Source: Streptomyces caeruleatus
GTDB lineage: Bacteria > Actinomycetota > Actinomycetes > Streptomycetales > Streptomycetaceae
Assembly: GCF_001514235.1 (NCBI RefSeq)
Contig: NZ_KQ948928.1
Coordinates: 516,428 to 580,427, forward strand
Length of the DNA: 64,000 bases
Reading direction: 5' to 3'
In this document: piece by piece, positions 50,337-58,919 of the stretch
Numbering within the stretch: position 1 is the stretch's first letter
How the letters are laid out: the number at the start of each line of letters is the position of its first letter
Program-made: the position numbers and the translations under genes
The notes under the pieces: generated by a model
Databases searched by the model: none
What the model saw: the letters and a program-made list of their open reading frames with translations, nothing else
What the model was told of the DNA's origin: nothing

Positions 50337-51749
50337 ATGAGACGTGCGTACGCCGTTCTGCTCGCCCTGTGTCTGGCGGTCGCGGGCGCCCTCGCGGCCG
50401 CCGGCCCCGCCCAGGCGGCACCCCAGACCGTCACCAACGGCACCCAGTTCACCGACACCTCGGGCAACCCGGTGCACGCCCACGGCGGCGGCGTCATCAA
50501 GGTCGGCTCGTACTACTACTGGTTCGGCGAGCACCGCAACAGCGACAACACCTTCCGGTACGTGGACGCCTACCGCTCCACCGACCTGAAGAACTGGGAG
50601 TTCAGGAACCACGTCCTGACCCAGTCGAGCGCCGCCGAGCTGGCCACCGCCAACATCGAGCGCCCCAAGGTCATGTACAACGCCTCCACCGGCAAGTTCG
50701 TCATGTGGATGCACAAGGAGAACGGCACCGACTACAGCGAGGCCCGCGCCGCCGTCGCCGTCTCCGACACCGTCGACGGCAACTACACCTGGCAGGGCAG
50801 CTTCCGCCCCCTCGGCCAGCACATGTCCCGTGACATCACGGTCTTCGTCGACACCGACGGCACCGGCTACATGGCCTCCGCCGCCCGCGAGAACTACGAC
50901 CTCCAGATCTACCGCCTGACCAGCGACTACACCGGCATCGCCGCCCTGGTCGCCGACCCCTGGCACGGCGGCCACCGCGAGGCCCCCGCCCTGTTCAAGC
51001 GCAACGGCGTCTACTTCATGCTGACGTCCGGCGCGACCAGCTGGAACCCCAACCAGCAGCAGTACGCCACGGCCACCAGCATCGCCGGCCCGTGGACCGC
51101 GATGACGAACATCGGCGACTCCACGGCCTACGGCTCGCAGACCGCGTACGTCCTCCCGGTGCAGGGCACTTCGACCACCTCGTACCTCTACCTGGGCGAC
51201 CGCTGGGGCAACTCCTTCGGCGGCACCGTCAACGACTCCCGCTACGTCTGGCTGCCGCTGACCTTCCCCTCCTCGACCTCGATGTCCATGTCCTGGTCCC
51301 CGGAGATCACCATCGACACGGCCACCGGCTCGGTCAGCGGGACGAGCGCCACGTACAACACGCTGATCGCCCGGAACTCGTCCAAGTGCGCCGACGTCAC
51401 CAGTCAGTCGCTGTGGCAGGGCGCCCAGATCAAGCAGTACGACTGCAACGGCGGCAACAACCAGAAGTACTGGTTCAAGTCCGTCGGCAGCGGCTACTAC
51501 CAGCTGCTGGTCAGGAACAGCTCCCTGTGCGTGCAGGAGAACGCGAGCACGGTCACCCAGGAGAACTGCAACGCCTCCTCGACCAGCCAGCAGTTCTCGC
51601 TCACGACCACCGGCTCCTACGTGAACGTCAAGTCCCGCGCGACCGGGGAGTGCCTGGACGTGAACGGCGCGTCCACCGCCAATGGCGCCGCGATCATCAC
51701 GTACACGTGCAACGGCGCGACGAACCAGCAGTGGACGCGCGGGACATGA
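50337..51749 (+). CDS. secreted GH43_24-like exo-beta-1,3-galactanase with ricin-type CBM13
   Basis: 470-aa enzyme. Sec signal peptide (cleaved near AQA, residue 27); catalytic propeller to about residue 330 with HAHGGGVIKVGSYYYWFGEHR, close to the exo-1,3-galactanase subgroup; Asp in SRDITVFVD and Glu in HREAPALFKRNGVYFMLTSG are likely catalytic. A ricin-B-type CBM13 domain (about 345-470) follows, with three beta-trefoil units each ending QxW/F-like (NQKYWF, TSQQFSL, NQQWTRG). It probably trims the galactan backbone of arabinogalactan. ATG at 50337, one base after the GH43 stop. Convergent with PL4. Confidence 0.88.
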   Translation: MRRAYAVLLALCLAVAGALAAAGPAQAAPQTVTNGTQFTDTSGNPVHAHGGGVIKVGSYYYWFGEHRNSDNTFRYVDAYRSTDLKNWEFRNHVLTQSSAAELATANIERPKVMYNASTGKFVMWMHKENGTDYSEARAAVAVSDTVDGNYTWQGSFRPLGQHMSRDITVFVDTDGTGYMASAARENYDLQIYRLTSDYTGIAALVADPWHGGHREAPALFKRNGVYFMLTSGATSWNPNQQQYATATSIAGPWTAMTNIGDSTAYGSQTAYVLPVQGTSTTSYLYLGDRWGNSFGGTVNDSRYVWLPLTFPSSTSMSMSWSPEITIDTATGSVSGTSATYNTLIARNSSKCADVTSQSLWQGAQIKQYDCNGGNNQKYWFKSVGSGYYQLLVRNSSLCVQENASTVTQENCNASSTSQQFSLTTTGSYVNVKSRATGECLDVNGASTANGAAIITYTCNGATNQQWTRGT

Positions 51750-51762
51750 GGTGCCGGTGCCG

Positions 51763-53427
51763 TCAGGCGAGCAGGTCGATCGCGTCGATCGCCGTGCCCG
51801 CGCTGAGATAGCCGGTCAGCCCCGAACCGCTCACCACGTCGATCTTCAGCACGTTGTACTGGCCGGTGTCCGTCAGCCAGGCGGACGCCGGCACGCTGTA
51901 CGTGAAGGTGTGGTTGTTGCCCCGGTACGAACCGTTCGTCAGCGAGCGGGTGTCCGGCTGGGTGGGCGGGGAGGGGATGGCGGAGGTCCAGTTGCCGTTG
52001 ACCGACACCTGGGGGCGGCCGTTGGCGTACGCCGTCGTCACGCCGATCCGCAGGGTGTGCGCGGCCGCCGCCTGCGCCGCCGTCAGCTTGAAGTACACGA
52101 GGATGCCGCTGTTGACGTCCTTCCAGAGGTAGCACGGGAAGGAGGCCGTCTCGTTGCTGCCGATGACGACGTTGCCGGTCCAGGACGCGGCGCGGACGTC
52201 GGAGGGGTGCGCGTAGGTCATCAGGTCGGCGTTCTTGAACCCGCTCGGCGTGCCGTTCCAGTCGCCGATCCGCCAGATCGCGCTCGCGTTGCCCGGATCG
52301 TTCGAGGACGGGATCGCGATCGTGTTGAGGGTGGTCGTACCACCGGCTGTGACCGTCACCGACCCCGTGTACACGGCGAGTTCGCCCTTGAACACGGTCA
52401 GGGTGTACGTCCCCGGCAGCACACCCTCGATCGAGAAGAAGCCGTCCGACGAGCGCGCCGAACCCCAGTACTGAGCCGCCGAGTTGGCGAGCCCGACCGT
52501 GTACGGGTAGGCCGTGTTCCGCCCGGAGATCCCGACCCCGGCCACCTTGCCGCGCCCGCTCGCACCGACGTAACCGGACATGCCGAGCGAGTCCGCCCAC
52601 GAGGTGGTCAGCGTGCCCGGGAACAGCGACGAGGAGGGCGCCCCGCCGTCCGTGAGGGCGATGACGTACGGGCCCTGGAGGCCGAAGCGCTGGGCCTCGG
52701 TCTGGTTCTGGCCGTAGTACAGGATCTCGTACAGGCCGCCGCCGTCCGCGCTCTGGTGGCGCAGCAGCGAGCGGTAGAACGGGCCGCCGGACGCCTTCTC
52801 GTGGTTGCTGCGCACGATCCACAGACCGACGCCGCCGCCGGACCAGCCGACGTAGTCGTAGTCCATCACCCGCCGCTTCGAGTAGTGCTTCGAGCGGGTC
52901 TGGCCGTCGGACTTCGCGAACACGTCCGAGGCCTCGATGGTGCTGTTGGTGTACGTGTAGGAGTCGGGCTCGTCGTTGAGGAACAGGCCCTTCTTCACCC
53001 GCAGGATGTAGCGCGTGGCGGAGACCGACGTGTCGGCCTTGTTGGTCCACAGGTAGATGTTGTTCTCGCCGCTGCGGGCCGCGTAGTAGTGCCGCAGCGT
53101 GCCGTACGCGACCGAGATCAGGATGGTCGAACCCGACTGCCTGATGGACACGGTGGAGCTGCCGAGGCCGGACTCGATGTGCGAGTTCATGCCGCCGTAG
53201 CCCTGGTACTCCGTGCCCCGGTAGACCAGCGAGGTCAGGTCGCCGTTGGACTTGCTGACCTTGAAGACGAGGTTGGCGCCGGTGTCGACGACGTAGTTCG
53301 ACCCGTCGTCGCTCCAGCCGAAGGCCGCGGCGGCCGCGGTCCCGCTCAGCGCGGCGGTCCCGGCCGCGGCCGCGGTACCGAGCACGAAGGTACGGCGTCG
53401 GACCGCTCTGTCGGTGGATCCGGACAT
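51763..53427 (-). CDS. Tat-exported rhamnogalacturonan lyase, polysaccharide lyase family 4
   Basis: 554-aa secreted lyase cutting the rhamnose-galacturonate backbone of rhamnogalacturonan I by beta-elimination. Tat signal RRRTFVLGTAAAAG. The N-terminal domain has VVDTGANLVFKVSKSNGDLTSLVYRGTEYQG, the family's opening. Lys/His-bearing segments SKHYSKRRVMDYDYVGW and NHEKASGGPFYRSLLRH fit the active site. Then an Fn3-like domain (GVLPGTYTLTVFKGELAVY) and a C-terminal CBM-like sandwich (IWRIGDWNGTPSGFKNAD). The ATG at 53427 has AAGGAGG upstream. It is divergent from the rhamnogalacturonan acetylesterase gene, a natural enzyme pair. Confidence 0.93.
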   Translation of the reverse strand: MSGSTDRAVRRRTFVLGTAAAAGTAALSGTAAAAAFGWSDDGSNYVVDTGANLVFKVSKSNGDLTSLVYRGTEYQGYGGMNSHIESGLGSSTVSIRQSGSTILISVAYGTLRHYYAARSGENNIYLWTNKADTSVSATRYILRVKKGLFLNDEPDSYTYTNSTIEASDVFAKSDGQTRSKHYSKRRVMDYDYVGWSGGGVGLWIVRSNHEKASGGPFYRSLLRHQSADGGGLYEILYYGQNQTEAQRFGLQGPYVIALTDGGAPSSSLFPGTLTTSWADSLGMSGYVGASGRGKVAGVGISGRNTAYPYTVGLANSAAQYWGSARSSDGFFSIEGVLPGTYTLTVFKGELAVYTGSVTVTAGGTTTLNTIAIPSSNDPGNASAIWRIGDWNGTPSGFKNADLMTYAHPSDVRAASWTGNVVIGSNETASFPCYLWKDVNSGILVYFKLTAAQAAAAHTLRIGVTTAYANGRPQVSVNGNWTSAIPSPPTQPDTRSLTNGSYRGNNHTFTYSVPASAWLTDTGQYNVLKIDVVSGSGLTGYLSAGTAIDAIDLLA

Positions 53428-53516
53428 GGGGGGTGCCTCCTTCGAGAGGTGTTCGAGAGGTATCTCGAGGATCGTGGGGGTGGTGCGGGTGAGAGCGAGA
53501 GTGACAGTTGAATCGA

Positions 53517-53535
53517 TTTCGCGAAAGGGCTTTCG
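53517..53535. promoter_or_regulatory. palindromes TTTCGCGAAA and CGAAAG-GG-CTTTCG upstream of PL4
   Basis: Two overlapping dyads sharing CGAAA, 90-108 bases upstream of the PL4 start. The GAAA/TTTC half sites recall those near the first LacI gene. Confidence 0.45.
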
Positions 53536-53578
53536 TCGCGGAGGAGTTGGCAGTTCTGTGAAATCCGACCGGACTCTA

Positions 53579-53588
53579 GAAAGCGCTT
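53579..53588. promoter_or_regulatory. AAGCGCTT site upstream of the rhamnogalacturonan acetylesterase gene
   Basis: AGAAAGCGCTTGCGG, a perfect AAGCGCTT core 57-66 bases before the ATG at 53645. One of at least six related sites in the window. Confidence 0.5.
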
Positions 53589-53644
53589 GCGGAAACGGGT
53601 ACGGTCCAGCGCCAGGCCTTGTCGTCCTGTGGAGGAGTCGACGA

Positions 53645-54697
53645 ATGAGACGTTTCAACCTCGCCGTCCTGGCTGCGCTGACGCTGAGCACCGGCCTGGC
53701 GGCCGTACCGGCCCAGGCGCACGGGTCGTACGACGGTCAGCGCCCCCTCGGCCTGGAGAGCTGCACCGCCACCGTCTGCCACTTCGACGTCCCGCCCGGC
53801 ACGTACGACGTGAAGGTCCTCCTCGGCGGCGAGGCCGCGTCCAGCACGAGCGTCACCGGCGAGACCCGCCGCGCCCTGCTCCCCGAGACGGCAGCCCCGG
53901 CCGGCGCGCGTGTCTCCCGCAGCTTCACCGTGAACGTCCGCACCCCCGAGGGCGAGCCCACCGGCCCCGACGGCACCGCCGGCCTCGACCTCCGGCTCGG
54001 CGGGGCGGCCCCCGCGCTCGCCGACATCAGGGTCACCCCCGCACGGCACGCCCGCCAGATCTTCCTCGTCGGCGACTCCACCGTCTGCGACCAGCCCGCA
54101 GACCCGTACTCCGGCTGGGGCCAGCAGCTGCCGCAGTACCTCCGCAAGGGCGTCTCCGTCGCCAACTACGCCGACTCCGGCGAAAGCACGGTCACCTACC
54201 TCGCGGACTCCCGCCTCTGGGCCACCGTCCAGCCGCGGATCCGCCCCGGCGACCTGGTCCTGATCCAGCTCGCCCACAACGACAAGACCACCGACGAGGC
54301 GACCTACCGGGCCAACCTGGAGGCCCTGGTCGCCGGGGTCCGCGAGAAGCGCGGCGAGCCCGTCCTCGTCACCCCGATCGTGCGCCGCTGGTTCAACGCC
54401 GACGGCACGCTCAACAACGGCACGGCCCTGCTGGTGAACGGCCTGGGCGTGGACCACCCGGCCGTCATCCGCTCGGTCGCCGCCGACCGGGACGTCCCCC
54501 TCATCGACCTGACGGCGAAGACGAAGACGCTGGTGGAGTCCCTGGGCGTCGAGGCCTCCAAGGCGCTGTACCTCTACAACGAGAAGCGCGACAACACCCA
54601 CACCTCGGTGCACGGCGCCACGACGTACGCGGAGCTCGTCCGCGACGAACTCACCGCCCTGCATCTGGTGCCGAACGGCCTGGCGCGGGTGGGATGA
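53645..54697 (+). CDS. secreted rhamnogalacturonan acetylesterase (CE12, SGNH fold)
   Basis: 350-aa exported esterase removing acetyl groups from rhamnogalacturonan, opening it to the PL4 lyase. Sec signal cleaved near AQA (residue 25). A CBM35-like N-terminal domain occupies about 30-130 (FDVPPGTYDVKVLLGG). The SGNH catalytic domain follows: block I GDSTVCD (Ser145), block II Gly in ADSGEST, block III AHND, block V DNTHTS with Asp and His. ATG at 53645 after GGAGGAG. A 13-bp terminator follows the stop, so the DUF2264 gene probably depends on read-through or its own promoter. Confidence 0.93.
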   Translation: MRRFNLAVLAALTLSTGLAAVPAQAHGSYDGQRPLGLESCTATVCHFDVPPGTYDVKVLLGGEAASSTSVTGETRRALLPETAAPAGARVSRSFTVNVRTPEGEPTGPDGTAGLDLRLGGAAPALADIRVTPARHARQIFLVGDSTVCDQPADPYSGWGQQLPQYLRKGVSVANYADSGESTVTYLADSRLWATVQPRIRPGDLVLIQLAHNDKTTDEATYRANLEALVAGVREKRGEPVLVTPIVRRWFNADGTLNNGTALLVNGLGVDHPAVIRSVAADRDVPLIDLTAKTKTLVESLGVEASKALYLYNEKRDNTHTSVHGATTYAELVRDELTALHLVPNGLARVG

Positions 54698-54700
54698 ACC

Positions 54701-54736
54701 CCTGGGGCGCCCCGACCGGAACCGGGGCGCCCCAGG
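54701..54736 (+). terminator. terminator after the acetylesterase gene
   Basis: A 13-bp perfect stem CCTGGGGCGCCCC / GGGGCGCCCCAGG with a 10-base loop, 4 bases past the stop codon. Confidence 0.8.
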
Positions 54737-54769
54737 TCTGAACCGAGCCGGCGAGAAAGAGAACAACCG

Positions 54770-56467
54770 ATGCACCTGCCCCCCGACGACCGCACCCTGA
54801 GCCCGCGCACCGGCTACACCCGCGCCCACTGGGAGACGGCCGCCGACTCCCTGCTCGCCGCCGTGGAGCCGTACGCCACCGAGGACCGCGCCCTCTACCA
54901 CTTCCCGGGCGACCGCCAGAGCTGGTCGGGCCGCCTCTCGGACGGCCTGGAGGGCTACGCCCGTACGCTCCTGCTGGCGGCCTTCCGCCGGGACGAGACG
55001 GCCCTGGAGCGCTACGCCGACGGTCTCGCGGCCGGCGTCTCGGGTGTCTGGCCCCGTATCGAGGACCGCAGCCAGCCGCTCGTCGAGGCCGCGTCGATCG
55101 CCCTCGCCCTGCGACTGACCCGGCCGCTGTTGTGGGACCGGCTGGACGACGGGGTGCGCCAGCGTGCGGCGGCCTGGCTCGGGGACGGGCTGACCGCGGA
55201 AGCCTGGCCGTGCAACTGGGAGCTGTTCCCGGTGACGGTGGGCGGCTTCCTCCAGGAGATCGGGTACGAGGCGGAGGAGTCCCGCAAGGCGATCGACCGC
55301 GGGCTCGGACGCATCGAGGAGTGGTACGTCGGCGGCGGCTGGTACACCGACGGCGACGGCCGCAAGTACGACTACTACAACGGCTGGGCCATGCACCTCT
55401 ACCCGGTGCTGCACGCCTGGCTGGCCCAGGACGAACGGCTCCTCGACCTGTACGGCGGCCGGCTCTCCCGCCATCTGGAGGACTACGCCCGCCTCTTCGG
55501 CGGCGACGGCGCCCCCATGCACCAGGGCCGCTCCCTGACCTACCGTTTCGCGACCACGGCACCCCTGTGGCTCGGCGCCCTCACCGGCCGTACGCCACTC
55601 ACCCCGGGCGAGACCCGCCGGCTGTCCTCCGGCGCGCTGAAGTACTTCCTGGAGCGCGGCGCCGTGGACGAGCACGGTCTGCTGAGCCTCGGCTGGCACG
55701 GCCCCGACGAGGCCGTCCTGCAGGGCTATTCGGGCCCGGCGTCCCCGTACTGGGCCAGCAAGGGCTTCCTCGGCCTGCTCCTCCCGGCGGACCACGAGGT
55801 GTGGACGGCGGCGGAGGAACCCGCCCCCGCCGAGCGCACGGACGCGGTCACCGCCGTCGCCGCCCCCAACTGGCTCCTCCAGTCCACCAGCGCGGACGGC
55901 CTGGTCCGCCTCCACAACCACGGCAGCGAGGACGTCCGCTACGACCCGTACTACACACGCCTCGCCTACTCGACGGCGACGGCGCCCGCCCCGACGTACG
56001 ACAACAGCGTGCTCGTCGGCGACGATCCGAGCCGTACGGACATCGTGCCGCTGGGCGTGGGCGACGGCTGGGCTGCGTCCCGGCACTCGGCCGGCGACGG
56101 GGCGCGAGTGACGAGCGTGGTGCTCGCGCGGGGGGCCGTGGAGGTGCGGGCCCATCTGGTGGCGGGGGCGGCGCAGGGGACGCCGGTCCGGATCACTGGG
56201 TGGGCCGCGACGGACGAGGTCCGCGCCGAACTCCGCCCTGTCGCCGGGCTCGACGACGAACTCACCGGCACCACTGAGGCCGGTCCCACCCTCTTCGTCG
56301 CCCTCGCCCGGCTCACGGCCGAACCGGAACCCGCGCCGCTCCAAGAACTGGTGACCGTGGACGTGGACGCCGACGGCGGGATCCATGTCCGCTGGAGCGA
56401 CGACCGTGCCGTCCGCGTGTGGTTGACGGACGGCGACGGCGTGCGGGTCGAGACCGCTAGCGCCTGA
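54770..56467 (+). CDS. DUF2264 domain-containing protein
   Basis: 565-aa cytoplasmic protein without a signal peptide. The N-terminal two-thirds matches DUF2264: TRAHWETAADSLLAAVEPYA, DRQSWSGRLSDGLEGYARTLLLAAF, then an all-helical repeat with NWELFPVTVGGFLQEIGY and DGRKYDYYNGWAMHLYP, resembling the (alpha/alpha)6 barrels of unsaturated-glucuronyl or rhamnogalacturonyl hydrolases. The C-terminal third is beta-rich. Position after PL4/CE12 suggests it handles intracellular products of rhamnogalacturonan lysis, by analogy with GH105; this is not established for DUF2264. ATG at 54770. Its 3' end overlaps the next gene, on the opposite strand, by 11 bases. Confidence 0.85.
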   Translation: MHLPPDDRTLSPRTGYTRAHWETAADSLLAAVEPYATEDRALYHFPGDRQSWSGRLSDGLEGYARTLLLAAFRRDETALERYADGLAAGVSGVWPRIEDRSQPLVEAASIALALRLTRPLLWDRLDDGVRQRAAAWLGDGLTAEAWPCNWELFPVTVGGFLQEIGYEAEESRKAIDRGLGRIEEWYVGGGWYTDGDGRKYDYYNGWAMHLYPVLHAWLAQDERLLDLYGGRLSRHLEDYARLFGGDGAPMHQGRSLTYRFATTAPLWLGALTGRTPLTPGETRRLSSGALKYFLERGAVDEHGLLSLGWHGPDEAVLQGYSGPASPYWASKGFLGLLLPADHEVWTAAEEPAPAERTDAVTAVAAPNWLLQSTSADGLVRLHNHGSEDVRYDPYYTRLAYSTATAPAPTYDNSVLVGDDPSRTDIVPLGVGDGWAASRHSAGDGARVTSVVLARGAVEVRAHLVAGAAQGTPVRITGWAATDEVRAELRPVAGLDDELTGTTEAGPTLFVALARLTAEPEPAPLQELVTVDVDADGGIHVRWSDDRAVRVWLTDGDGVRVETASA

Positions 56468-57125
56468 CCTCCTGGGCCGTGGCCGTGATGCCCGCCCGGT
56501 CCAGCGCCGTGGCGACGGCGGGCGGGTCCAGCGGGTCACCGTCGGCATGGGTGCGCAGGCACTCCAGCAGCAGCCGTGCGTCCAGCCGGTGCGCCTCGGC
56601 GTCGGCCAGGAGGCTGTCCCGGCCCGGCCCGTCGGCCGGCTCGTCGACGCGGACCGCCAGCTCCCGCAGCAGGGCTCCGCGGTCGACGAAGTCGCTCATG
56701 CCGCAGTCCAGGCCGTCGTCCCCGAGGCTGTCGGGGTAGGGCGCCCGGCTCCACGCCCCGTTCTCGTACCAGTAGACGCAGCCCAGTTCGTTGCCTTCCA
56801 GCCGGTACCGCAGTTCCTCGTACGGCAGCCAGTCGGGGCCGCCCGCCAGCATGTCGATCGGCGGCTCGTGCCACTTCACGCCGCTCGACTCGTCCTCGCC
56901 GTAGAGCACGAACCGGCCCTCGCCCATATTGGACATGACCCACCAGGTGCAGCCGGAGTCGTCCCAGTTCAGGCCCGCCTCGTCGATCCAGTGGCCGGAC
57001 CGGTGCACGGTGGGGATCCTTTCCCGCTCGGTGGTCGTCGCGACGGCCGCGAGCAGCGCCCACCGTGCCCACAGCACCTCGCCCGGCGGAAGGTCCTCCG
57101 GCTGCCCCGGTCGGTGAATGGTCAT
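56457..57125 (-). CDS. hypothetical cytoplasmic protein (SMI1/DUF-like acidic protein)
   Basis: 222-aa acidic protein that I do not recognise. It contains Trp-rich segments (WIDEAGLNWDDSGCTWWVMSNMG, then FVLYGEDESSGVKWHEPP) and a helical C-terminal part (LLADAEAHRLDARLLLECLRTH). Such Trp/acidic proteins often act as immunity or cargo-binding factors, but nothing nearby encodes a toxin. The ATG at 57125 is preferred to an ATG at 57173 because the extension is Arg-rich and lies in the promoter area. Convergent with DUF2264, overlapping by 11 bases. Confidence 0.7.
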   Translation of the reverse strand: MTIHRPGQPEDLPPGEVLWARWALLAAVATTTERERIPTVHRSGHWIDEAGLNWDDSGCTWWVMSNMGEGRFVLYGEDESSGVKWHEPPIDMLAGGPDWLPYEELRYRLEGNELGCVYWYENGAWSRAPYPDSLGDDGLDCGMSDFVDRGALLRELAVRVDEPADGPGRDSLLADAEAHRLDARLLLECLRTHADGDPLDPPAVATALDRAGITATAQEVRR

Positions 57126-57214
57126 GCGAGCCCCCGTGTGTCCTCGTCGTGTACGCGTCGCGATGATGATCACCGCAACAGTACGGCCTTCAGGACCTCA
57201 CCGGCCTTTGGACC

Positions 57215-58612
57215 TCAGGGCTTCAGGCGAGCGATCTGCAGCGTCGTCGTGGTCGGGGAGGCCCCGGTGAGCGGCGTCGCGTACGACGGCTTCACGGGCA
57301 CGGACGCCCACGCCAGGGTGCCGTCCTTCTGGACCGCGATGTCGCCGGTGATCCGGGTGCCGACGACCTTCGTGGCGCTCTTGAACCCGCCGTTCCAGTC
57401 GATGAGCCGGAAGCTCGTCCCCGTGAACGTGCCGGTGCAGGTGCCGGCCTTGCACTTGGCGTTCTTCAGCGACTCCCAGGACAGCAGGAGACGGTCCTTG
57501 CCGTACGGGGCGAGGCGGACGTTGACGTGTTCCGTGCCCTTGGTGTGGGAGAGGCGGATCGCCTTGCCGGGACCGGAGTTGCGGTCCTTGAGGAAGGCGA
57601 CCGCCACCTGGTGAGTGCTGCTCTGCGGGGTGACCGTCCAGCCGCGGCCCGACGAGTCGGCGGGGTTCTTCTTCGCGGAGGCGGCGCCACGCGAGGCGAA
57701 GGCGGTGGCGTAACGTCCGCCGGAGGACTTCACGAGATCACCGGTCCGGCCGGGATACGTGCCGCCGCAGTAACCCGCCCAGCACTGCTCGCGCTGCACG
57801 ACCGGGGCGACATCCGGCGCGCCGATCCCCGTCGACACGAACAGCCCCGAACGCCAGTCGTCGAAGCACAGGGACGTGAAGGCCCCGGTCTTCTCGGCGT
57901 GCAGCGCGATGCCCTCGTTGTGGCTGCACCCCCAGCTCCAGCCACCGCCGAGCTTGGCACCCTTGGCGCTGACGTACGACAACTTGTCCCCGAAGTGCCC
58001 GTCGGCGAAGCCGCCCGCGCCGTGCACGACGAAGTAGGCGCCGTACTTGGTGCCGTTCCAGGTGAGCTGGCCGTCCAGGGTCGGTGACGTGTCGTTCGTG
58101 GCGGTGCCGGTCAGCTTGGTGCGGAAGGTCTGCCTGCCGTTGGTGTAGCGCACGATCGCGGCGGCCGTCTCCTTCCACTTGTTGGTGTCGGCGACCCGGG
58201 TGAGCAGCGCGAAGCCGTCGTTGTGCGCGACGAGTCCGCCGACCTCCTTGGTGCCCTTGACGACCGTGTCCGTGCCCGACCGCTTGCCGGCCGCGGTCAG
58301 CGGGGTGACATGGACGCCGTCCGCCGCGGGCCATGCCACGCGCAGGGTGCCGTTCGGTGCCACCGCGGTCGCCGTGCGCGTCCACTCCCGGGTGTTGTTG
58401 TAGCCGGCCGACAGATACGGGAACTTGGCCGACAGGCTCACCGCGGTGGTCGTCGGCGTGAGCTTGGGGGAGGTGCTCGGGGCGGCGCCGGCGGTGGCGT
58501 ACCAGGCCCCCACCAGGGCGGCCGTGGCGGCGAGACCCGCGATGAGGGGCTTGCGGGCCGCGTGGGACCGGCGATGTCCGGCCGCGGGCGTCGAGCGTCG
58601 TGCGGAAGTCAT
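57215..58612 (-). CDS. secreted protein of unknown function, propeller-like
   Basis: 465-aa exported protein. Basic N-terminus (HRRSHAARK) and signal/anchor AGLAATAALVGAWYATAGA. The body shows repeated beta units with Trp/Gly-rich turns (LRVAWPAADGVHV, GGGWSWGCSHNEGIALH, LLLSWESL, GTLAWASVP) and Cys pairs (CWAGYC, CKAGTC) likely forming disulfides. It resembles bacterial secreted propellers with no assigned activity, and in layout the other unknown secreted protein at 8335-9624, though I see no clear homology. ATG at 58612. Function unknown. Confidence 0.72.
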   Translation of the reverse strand: MTSARRSTPAAGHRRSHAARKPLIAGLAATAALVGAWYATAGAAPSTSPKLTPTTTAVSLSAKFPYLSAGYNNTREWTRTATAVAPNGTLRVAWPAADGVHVTPLTAAGKRSGTDTVVKGTKEVGGLVAHNDGFALLTRVADTNKWKETAAAIVRYTNGRQTFRTKLTGTATNDTSPTLDGQLTWNGTKYGAYFVVHGAGGFADGHFGDKLSYVSAKGAKLGGGWSWGCSHNEGIALHAEKTGAFTSLCFDDWRSGLFVSTGIGAPDVAPVVQREQCWAGYCGGTYPGRTGDLVKSSGGRYATAFASRGAASAKKNPADSSGRGWTVTPQSSTHQVAVAFLKDRNSGPGKAIRLSHTKGTEHVNVRLAPYGKDRLLLSWESLKNAKCKAGTCTGTFTGTSFRLIDWNGGFKSATKVVGTRITGDIAVQKDGTLAWASVPVKPSYATPLTGASPTTTTLQIARLKP

Positions 58613-58837
58613 GCCCTGCGGTCGCCGCCGACCGCGGATCAGGTTGCTGAAGATTCAAGAGTGTGGTCCGGATCACTTCGGCCGGCACCGAAACGACGAG
58701 CGCCTAGCGTTACGGAACCGGCGCACCCCCACACACCCGCACCCGCGTACGGCGGGAAGGGGACGTGTCGGGGGGTGTCCGCCCGCAGCGGTCGGCGTCC
58801 GACACCGCGCACTCTCGACGGGCCGCCGCAGGCGCCA

Positions 58838-58856
58838 GGGGCGCGGGGAACTGCGC
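58838..58856 (+). repeat. dispersed intergenic repeat, GGGGCGCNGGGAACTGCGC type
   Basis: Copy of the motif at 11378-11396 (one mismatch), in the 307-base gap 58613-58919. Nothing else in that gap supports a gene. The AT-rich stretch near 58640-58700 may hold the divergent promoters. Confidence 0.6.
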
Positions 58857-58919
58857 AAAAACGCCCGCCCCCACCGAACCCGCACAGGCATCCCCGCCCG
58901 ACCCCACAGGAACCCGGTC

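Noticed and set aside
53576..56548. A 990-codon minus-strand frame opposite CE12 and DUF2264
   Set aside because: Same antisense artefact. The plus strand has signal peptide, SGNH blocks, ribosome sites and a terminator between two genes.
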